Assembly (NCBI RefSeq): GCF_023159225.1
Contig: NC_063162.1
Coordinates: 96,242,880-96,306,879 of the forward strand
DNA: 64,000 nucleotides
DNA from: Perognathus longimembris pacificus
Taxonomy: Eukaryota > Chordata > Mammalia > Rodentia > Heteromyidae
Direction: 5' to 3'
The position numbers were made by a program, and so were the translations under genes. Shown here piece by piece: positions 57,942-64,000 of the stretch. Position 1 is the stretch's first letter. Each line of letters begins with the position of its first letter. Below the pieces are notes generated by a model that was not told the DNA's origin, did not search any database, and saw nothing but the letters and a program-made list of their open reading frames with translations.

Positions 57942-58600
57942 ATGGTTAAGTGTCAACCACACTAAATTAAGGGATAATAAAACAGTTTCTATGTATGTCT
58001 GTGAGAATGTTTTTGGAAGAGATAGTCATTTAAGTTAATGGACTGAGGGAGGATAATCTGTTTTACTTTATTGGGCATGTATCATCTAATGATCTGAGGG
58101 TCAAGACAAAACAAAATGGCAGAAGAGAAAGGAATTCTCTTCCTTCCTATCTTCCTGTTCTTTCCCCTACCTTTTTCTCCCTCCTGATCTCTCTTCCTCC
58201 CTCTTGTTCTTTTTCTCTCCCTCTCAAACCCTTTTTCCTACCCTTAGAAAAAAGAATCTCAAGTTGCTCAGCTCTGATCTCTAAGGCTTACACTGGCAGC
58301 CTCCCAGCTTTTTAGGAATGATTGAAACCTATATTAGTAAAAATAATATAATCATCAACTGACTTAGCATGGGGTTAAGTGTCTTTATGGTTCTGGAACC
58401 TTGAAACTTGTACTTAAACTGAGCTCTGTTATTGACTCTTCTGATACTCTATCTTAGAGATTCTTATTGTGGGACTTCTCAGTATCTATAAACATTTCAA
58501 TTTACTCAGTAAATCCCCTCTATCTGTATGTGTATCTGTTTATCCATTCTTTTTTTTTTTTTTGGTTTGTTCTCTCTGGATCATCTTAACTAATTACAAG
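57942..58600 (+). repeat. Old mammalian interspersed repeat, class uncertain
   Basis: 'gttaagtgtcaaccacacta', 'tctgtgagaatgtttttgga', 'catgtatcatctaatgatct', 'aaacaaaatggcagaagaga', 'tgtgggacttctcagtatct' and 'ttctctctggatcatctta' follow a familiar old mammalian repeat in order. It contains a pyrimidine-rich block at 58136-58245. I do not assign a family name. Confidence 0.5.
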
Positions 58601-59989
58601 AGTTTCTCAAATTTCAATCATATGACTTTAAGAAATGGAAATTAATATCTTCATGCATTTACTGCAACTTTCTTAAAATGTTGTTACTTCTTTATGTATA
58701 CAGAAAGATCATGTTTTTCTTTTTATTTCTACTTTTTTTCCTTCTTCTTTCATTTATTTCTCTTCATTGAAATTGTTTTTCTAACTTCCATGGACACATT
58801 TATATTTCTGATTTCTCGGTCTTTATCACTGCATGTTTGAAATGTCTGTTTTGATTATGATGGCTGCTTTGCCACCTTGGTTTTTCTTTTCATTTTCCTT
58901 TGTGTTGAACCATTAGAGTTAATGTGCTTTTCTTTGGCCCTAAGACACTATCTTTCACTTGATGTATTCAAATAAAAAGCAAATTAAATACTATTTGGCT
59001 GTACACATATGACAGGGATTTGACAGCAAGCTACTTTCTCATTGGCCTTTCATAAGATTCTGAAATTACTGCATCTACCAGAATATTGTCTCATATTTGT
59101 ATTCATTTATTCTTGTTCCTTTAACTAACTTAGTTGATTCAAAATAACTTGGTGTCTCTTTAACATACAACTATATCCCTTTTAGTAGCCATTTCATTTC
59201 TAAATAATTCTTAAGTGGTCTTTATCTTTGACCCTCTGGCTAGTAGAACTGCAAAGCCAGACAGAGAACATCACAATACAGAATGGCAAGCTTTTTGAAG
59301 TAAATCACAAGTGGCTGCACAGCTAAAGCTTCCATGGTGTTCTTTTGTTAGTCATATCTGAATAACCATCTAGGGAACAGACCTCTATTCCCAAGGTCTT
59401 TATATTACAGTTCTAAAAAAATGTATGTATGTTCATACTGGCTTTGCCTTTGTATTTGATTTTCATAATGGACTTGTTCTTTTCTGGATTAGCCCAGTGC
59501 TCAATTGCAAAGCGGATTTCATTCATCATAGGCACACCTGGCCTCCTCTTTTTTTCATTCCATTTTTGCCAATGTGATCTCTCTATTCATTCTTTGCTCA
59601 TAGTACCCATCATAATCTCTTTTCTAAAATCTAGTTCACCTACCATTCATTAAGAGATGTATTTAATTCAATGGGTTATATGTATTAAGGGCTCTTGAAT
59701 TTAAAGCACTGTTTGTAGTAGTGCAATGAATGATTTTCCTATATGTCATAGGAATTGTGATATTAGAGGACTCAATCTAGGAAAGGTTGGCTGAGGTTAG
59801 GGCTGCTGGTGCTAATATATACATTATTTCTTAGGCGCTTTTTGTTTTTATTTCAGTAGTTTGGTGATCTATCTGCCTTGGTAGTCTACGATGGTATTTC
59901 CTTTTGATTCCAGATCTTTCTATTCACTGCGAAAATCTCAAATTTTTCCAATTAGAACACTTTGGAAAGAAATAACCAGCTATTCACAG
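58601..59989. other. No recognised feature
   Basis: AT-rich sequence. The 74-codon ORF at 59429-59653 has no domain. Confidence 0.45.
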
Positions 59990-60230
59990 TACTGATCCTG
60001 AAATCAGTTGACCTGCATCTATGTCAGTTATGACTGAACTCTTTATTAGATACATATTTATTGGCAAGCTGTTTAATTTACCTAAGCCAAAGTTTCCTCA
60101 TCCAAAAATGAACAAATGTAGAGATACTTCAGGGGCTTCTCTGAGGATTAAATGAGATAACTCATCCATGTTGCTTAGCATAGACTTTACAGTAAATGTT
60201 TGATAATTTTATAGTGACTATTGCTATTCT
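59990..60230 (+). repeat. MIR element, sense
   Basis: 'gttgacctgcatctatgtca', 'ggcaagctgtttaatttacc', 'aagtttcctcatccaaaaat', 'ctgaggattaaatgagataa' and 'cagtaaatgtttgataat' run the length of MIR. One of the better preserved ancient repeats here. Confidence 0.85.
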
Positions 60231-60689
60231 CCCTTAATTAGTATATTGATGAGAAGTTATTTTCTTTTGCAAAACAAACTCAAGGTATTTAGTTAATATA
60301 GGTAGACTTTGATCACTTCCTATTACAGACATAAATTTGTGTCACTATATTTCTTGGTTTTTTTTCCCACCATGATACTTTGTTGTTTATTTAAAATGTC
60401 TAATTTTGGATTCAGAATCATCAGAAAATCAACTAGTTATAATAATGTTGCAATTTCAAGGGTGTTAGGAAATAATGCAAAGTATTTTTCAAAATTGCAT
60501 GCAAAATTATTTTCTCCAAACCAGAAAACTAGATGTTTGTAAAGATCACATGAGTAGATATGTAAGGGTTTCAGTGTGTTAAAATGTTTCAAAACCTTCT
60601 TCAGGAATGTAAACCCTGACAGAAAAAAAGGACTTGGTTTAATGATAGAACAAACCAATATCAGATTTGTGACTAGAGTACAAATACCA

Positions 60690-60812
60690 CTCCAGGTCAG
60701 TGTTATCTCTGATCTAAGTAGCTGGGGTTTTAGGCTAATTGACCATCACTGGACTACCTCTTGGATGGGCCTTCTGAATACCTAGGATAACAAGCATGAG
60801 ACACTGGCAAGA
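60690..60812 (-). mobile_element. B1-like SINE fragment, antisense
   Basis: 'gatctaagtagctggggttt' and 'gaatacctaggataacaagc', 'atgagacactggcaag' match the B1-like half in antisense; a short segment appears duplicated. Confidence 0.45.
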
Positions 60813-61922
60813 AGCTCTATCTTATACTTTCTAATGATTAATTTGCTAACTATAATGAAAATCTTTCTACAGTAACTGTACTCAGTGTTATGAGCAGAAA
60901 TGAAGTATTGTGAATATAGGTACTTCACATTAGCTTTTTTTCCTCTCTCTCTCTTTACTAAACTAGAATATTTTATAGATATTTTTAAAGTTCACAGTGA
61001 TGATCTAAGGAGAAACAAATAACTTAATAATTCTCAAGTTGTGCCTTTGCACCTCAGGTCTACGTTGTCACTGCTTAGGCAAATAAAAATAAACAAAACC
61101 TGCCAACTAATCAGAATTTTTATTAAGTGAAGAAAGTCTATAAATGCAAAGTTTACAGAATGTCAAGTTTTCAGAGTTTGAATTTCTAACAGGATGTACC
61201 AAATGTCATCATGAAATAACTTTTACAAATAGGATAACAAAATAAAGGTTTGGATATTTTTTTTTTAAAGAACAGGCTTCAGTTTTATGAAGGTCATGTT
61301 CACCTCTTTGTGGACTTGTCAGGCTTTTATTTATTATTTTTGCCTCATGGGCTATATCAATTATGCATAGGATTACTTACAATTTAAAAGACAAGGTCAT
61401 CATAAACTCTGTGACCGTAAGTTGTTAAGGATTTGACATATGCTCTAACCTCCAGCTAGCAGTGATATTTGTCATTAAACTCAAATGTTACCGGGTTGTA
61501 ATAATGAGTATTCTTATGTAATCCTTAAATATCATATAAATTTGAGTGAATGCTATTCAACCCAATACATGAAATTTAAGAACACCACATTGGAAGAGAA
61601 ACATCCTCAATAGAGCAATAGTGTCACAGGTTATAGTTCATCCTCTTACACAAAGCATATGGTTGAAAAAAAGGAAATGACATGTTGATTTTTCTCAAAA
61701 ATCAAATTATACCTTCTAAAATATGTTTGTAATTATACAGTATAATTATGTAAAAATAAGCAAGCTAACATCAAAACATGTCAATATTTTCTGTTTGCTG
61801 ATTTTGCTGCCTTTAACTGTTTTTGTAGTGAAACATAATATACTTTATCTTTTCTTAGTATCATGAATATACATATATTTATAAATGAATGTTTTTATTG
61901 AATAAGGAATAGATTGTATATT
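60813..61922. other. No recognised feature
   Basis: AT-rich sequence of about 1.1 kb. Confidence 0.45.
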
Positions 61923-61938
61923 TGTTGAACTATTTTTT

Positions 61939-62140
61939 TTTTTTTTTTGGCCAGTCCTGGGCCTTGGACTCAGGGCCTGAGCACTGTCCCTGGCTTCTTC
62001 CCACTCAAGGCTAGCACTCTGCCACTTGAGCCACAGCGCTGCTTCTGGCCGTTTTCTGTATATGTGGTGCTGGGGAATCGAACCTAGGGCCTCGTGTATC
62101 TGAGGCAGGCACTCCTGCCACTAGGCTATATCCCCAGCCC
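61939..62140 (-). mobile_element. IDL-Geo SINE, antisense, young
   Basis: Complete copy ('ggccagtcctgggccttgga', 'ctcaaggctagcactctgcc', 'gctggggaatcgaacctagg', 'ctaggctatatccccagccc'). The 16-bp TSD tgttgaactatttttt lies at 61923-61938 and 62141-62156. It forms an inverted pair with the next copy. Confidence 0.96.
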
Positions 62141-62201
62141 TGTTGAACTATTTTTTGATTTCAGAAGTTGTGTTTTCCAGCTGTATTAAGAGATGAGGTT
62201 G

Positions 62202-62408
62202 TGGCTGGGGATATGGCCTAGTGGCAAGAGTGCCTGCCTCATATACATGAGGCCCTGGGTTCGATTCCCCAGCACCACATATACAGAAAATGGCCAGAAA
62301 TGGCACTGTGGCTCAAGTGGCAGAGTGCTAGCCTTGAGCAAAAACAAGCCAGGGACAGTGCTCAGGCCCAGAGTCCAAGCCCCAGGACTGGCAAAAAAAA
62401 AAAAAAAT
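62202..62408 (+). mobile_element. IDL-Geo SINE, sense, young
   Basis: Near-consensus copy: IDL 'ggctggggatatggcctagt' with B-box 'gggttcgattccccagc', Geo 'tgtggctcaagtggcagagt', 'ctagccttgagcaaaaac', 'gagtccaagccccaggactg', poly(A). TSD agatgaggttg at 62191-62201 and 62409-62419. Confidence 0.96.
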
Positions 62409-62864
62409 AGATGAGGTTGAAAAATTTCTTTAACTATATGAAATTATACATGTTTAACTATATGAAATTATACATTAGAGATAATATTAAGAAGAAATAA
62501 ATTGTAAACGTTTATACAGAGAGAATATTTTTAAGACTGCAGAATGACTAAAACAAAAATTAGTTTTAATGTTTTTGAAGAGCCCACAGATAGATTATTG
62601 ACATGATATCATGTTTAACTAAAGGAATTAGTGACTGGGACTCATTAGTGACACCAATGCTACATATAAGACTATCGTCAATAATGTTATTTCTACATCA
62701 ATGCTGATTGAAGAAACCTCTTGAGATTAAAATGATTTTAGCTATATGTGGCAAATATATACTTTAGGATAGATGACACTATCAAGGCAAGTTATTTACT
62801 GATAAACTTCAAAGAAAGAAGAGTGAATTAATAAAGGATTCTGTGTGTCAAAAAAATCAAGGAT
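62409..62864. other. No recognised feature
   Basis: AT-rich. A short direct repeat 'aactatatgaaattataca' occurs twice at about 62433-62474. Confidence 0.5.
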
Positions 62865-63082
62865 GGGCTGGGAATATGGCCTAGTGGCAAGAGTGCTTGC
62901 CTCGTATACATGAAGCCCTGAGTTCGATTCCTCAGCACCACATATATAGAAAACAGCCAGAAGTGACACTGTGGCTCAAGTGGAAGAGTGTTCGCTTTGA
63001 GCAAAAAGAAGCCAGGGCAGTGCTCAGACCCTGAGTTCAAGGCCCAGGCCCAGCCCTCCCACCCCCGCAAAAAAAAAAAAAA
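62865..63082 (+). mobile_element. IDL-Geo SINE, sense
   Basis: 'gggctgggaatatggcctag', 'agtgcttgcctcgtatacat', 'gagttcgattcctcagcacc', Geo 'ctgtggctcaagtggaagag', A tail at 63069-63082. A C-rich stretch at 63046-63065 replaces the usual Geo end. Confidence 0.93.
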
Positions 63083-64000
63083 TCCTGGTGTCCCACTGAT
63101 ACTAATATTTTAAAAAAATAGCAAGCAACAAGATAAATGTGAATCTCAATTCATAATAAAAATCTTTCCAGACAAATTACATAATCTTCATGTTTTTAAA
63201 AATGAGCAAATGTGGAAAAGAGCTAAGTAAATACATGCAAAGGCAGTTGAGAGGTCTTCTTGTAAGGGAACATTTCCAAGTAGACAGTGATTCCAAGTGG
63301 ACAAGATGGAAGTGGCTTCATCATGTGCTCTCTCTCAGATGTCACATTACCTTAGGGAAAATATGATAGAGTAATAATACCTTATGCTTACTTATCACTA
63401 CACACTAATGACATTTTTAGCAGTAGGCAATTCTAAGCATTAAAATGTCACTAGGGCTATATGGATGTAAACATCTTTTCTTTTCATATAGATAGAATTT
63501 TATGACAGGAAACAATAATAGGACCTAGTAAACATTTTCCTTTGCCTACCTTTGTATTTTAGTAGCTCAATATAACCACATTTCTCTAAAGGCTCATTCT
63601 GTTATTGAAAGGTAATGGTGGGAACCAACTTAAGAACATGTAAAATGCAAGATTTTTTAATCAATGCAAAGCTATTAATTTAACCAACCCTTCCTGTAAT
63701 AATATTGAGACAGACTGTCTGCCTGTTTTTGCATTACAGCTAACTTTGCAATCTATGTAGAATTTAATGAGGTGTGTAATTTTTGTGAACTTATTGAGAG
63801 ATTCCAAGATTTTAATGCTACTGAAGTTTATTAGTTTACCTTTCATTTATATTGTATAAAGACAATATTATTTAGTGCCAGCTGTTGATCTCTGCACTGC
63901 TTTTATTATATATGAACTACTTTTCTTTAAACACACATGTAAAGTGTTTTAGGAGATTATGTAATAGAATATTCTTTCTATTAAAACTCCTCTATATTTC
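63083..64000. other. No recognised feature
   Basis: AT-rich sequence to the end of the window; no supportable ORF or repeat. Confidence 0.45.

Noticed and set aside
1..64000. A novel multi-gene system, CRISPR array, operon or viral integration
   Set aside because: No regularly spaced repeats, no clustered coding genes and no retroviral gag/pol/env-like frames were seen. Everything long and open is L1.

Overview
The window is nuclear DNA of a mammal, almost certainly a rodent of the superfamily Geomyoidea (kangaroo rats, pocket mice, pocket gophers). The evidence is about eleven copies of a dimeric SINE whose left half is an ID-like, tRNA-Ala-derived unit and whose right half is the 'Geo' unit; this IDL-Geo family is known only from geomyoids. 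Several copies have perfect target-site duplications (TSDs) and are young. ID, B1 and B1-dID-like elements, a rodent-type L1, and ancient MIR and L2 remnants complete the picture. The background is AT-rich and non-coding. I found no exon of a functional cellular gene, so the window is intergenic or lies in a large intron.

The dominant feature is a full-length LINE-1 on the minus strand (31546-37785), bounded by a 10-bp TSD. It has a GC-rich 5' UTR of about 0.93 kb, an intact ORF1 (389 aa), a 50-nt spacer, an intact ORF2 (1275 aa, with all endonuclease, reverse transcriptase and Cys/His motif residues present), a short 3' UTR and a poly(A) tail. It looks recently inserted and possibly still competent. 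Its ORF1 carries a 14-residue coiled-coil duplication. Its 3' UTR lacks the G-rich polypurine tract seen in every older, well-preserved L1 3' UTR copy here.

Layout. 0-9 kb: mostly antisense B1-Geo SINEs, with an IDL-Geo nested in one of them at 5.9 kb, and a polypurine tract at 7.4 kb. 9-21 kb: B1, ID, IDL, MIR and L2 remnants, two truncated L1 3' ends and a 5'-inverted L1 (17.1-18.6 kb). 21-28.4 kb: an L1 graveyard with two more 5'-inverted L1s and old, interrupted copies. 30-31.5 kb: a SINE cluster and a short ORF cut off by the L1. 31.5-37.8 kb: the intact L1. 38-53 kb: scattered SINEs, old L1 and MIR/L2 remnants, and long stretches without recognised features. 54.3-55.5 kb: a full-length processed pseudogene of TMEM14A, disabled by start loss and two frameshifts. 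55.5-64 kb: an L1 3' end with a 53-bp tandem duplication, TA/TG satellites, an old interspersed repeat, a MIR, and three young IDL-Geo copies, two of them as an inverted pair.

The elements share machinery. L1 ORF2p plausibly mobilised the SINEs and the TMEM14A mRNA, whose poly(A) tails and TSDs show L1-type integration. No new cellular system was found. The most informative signals are the intact L1 and a graded series of SINEs suggesting that the Geo monomer arose from a tRNA-like dID monomer by an internal insertion.
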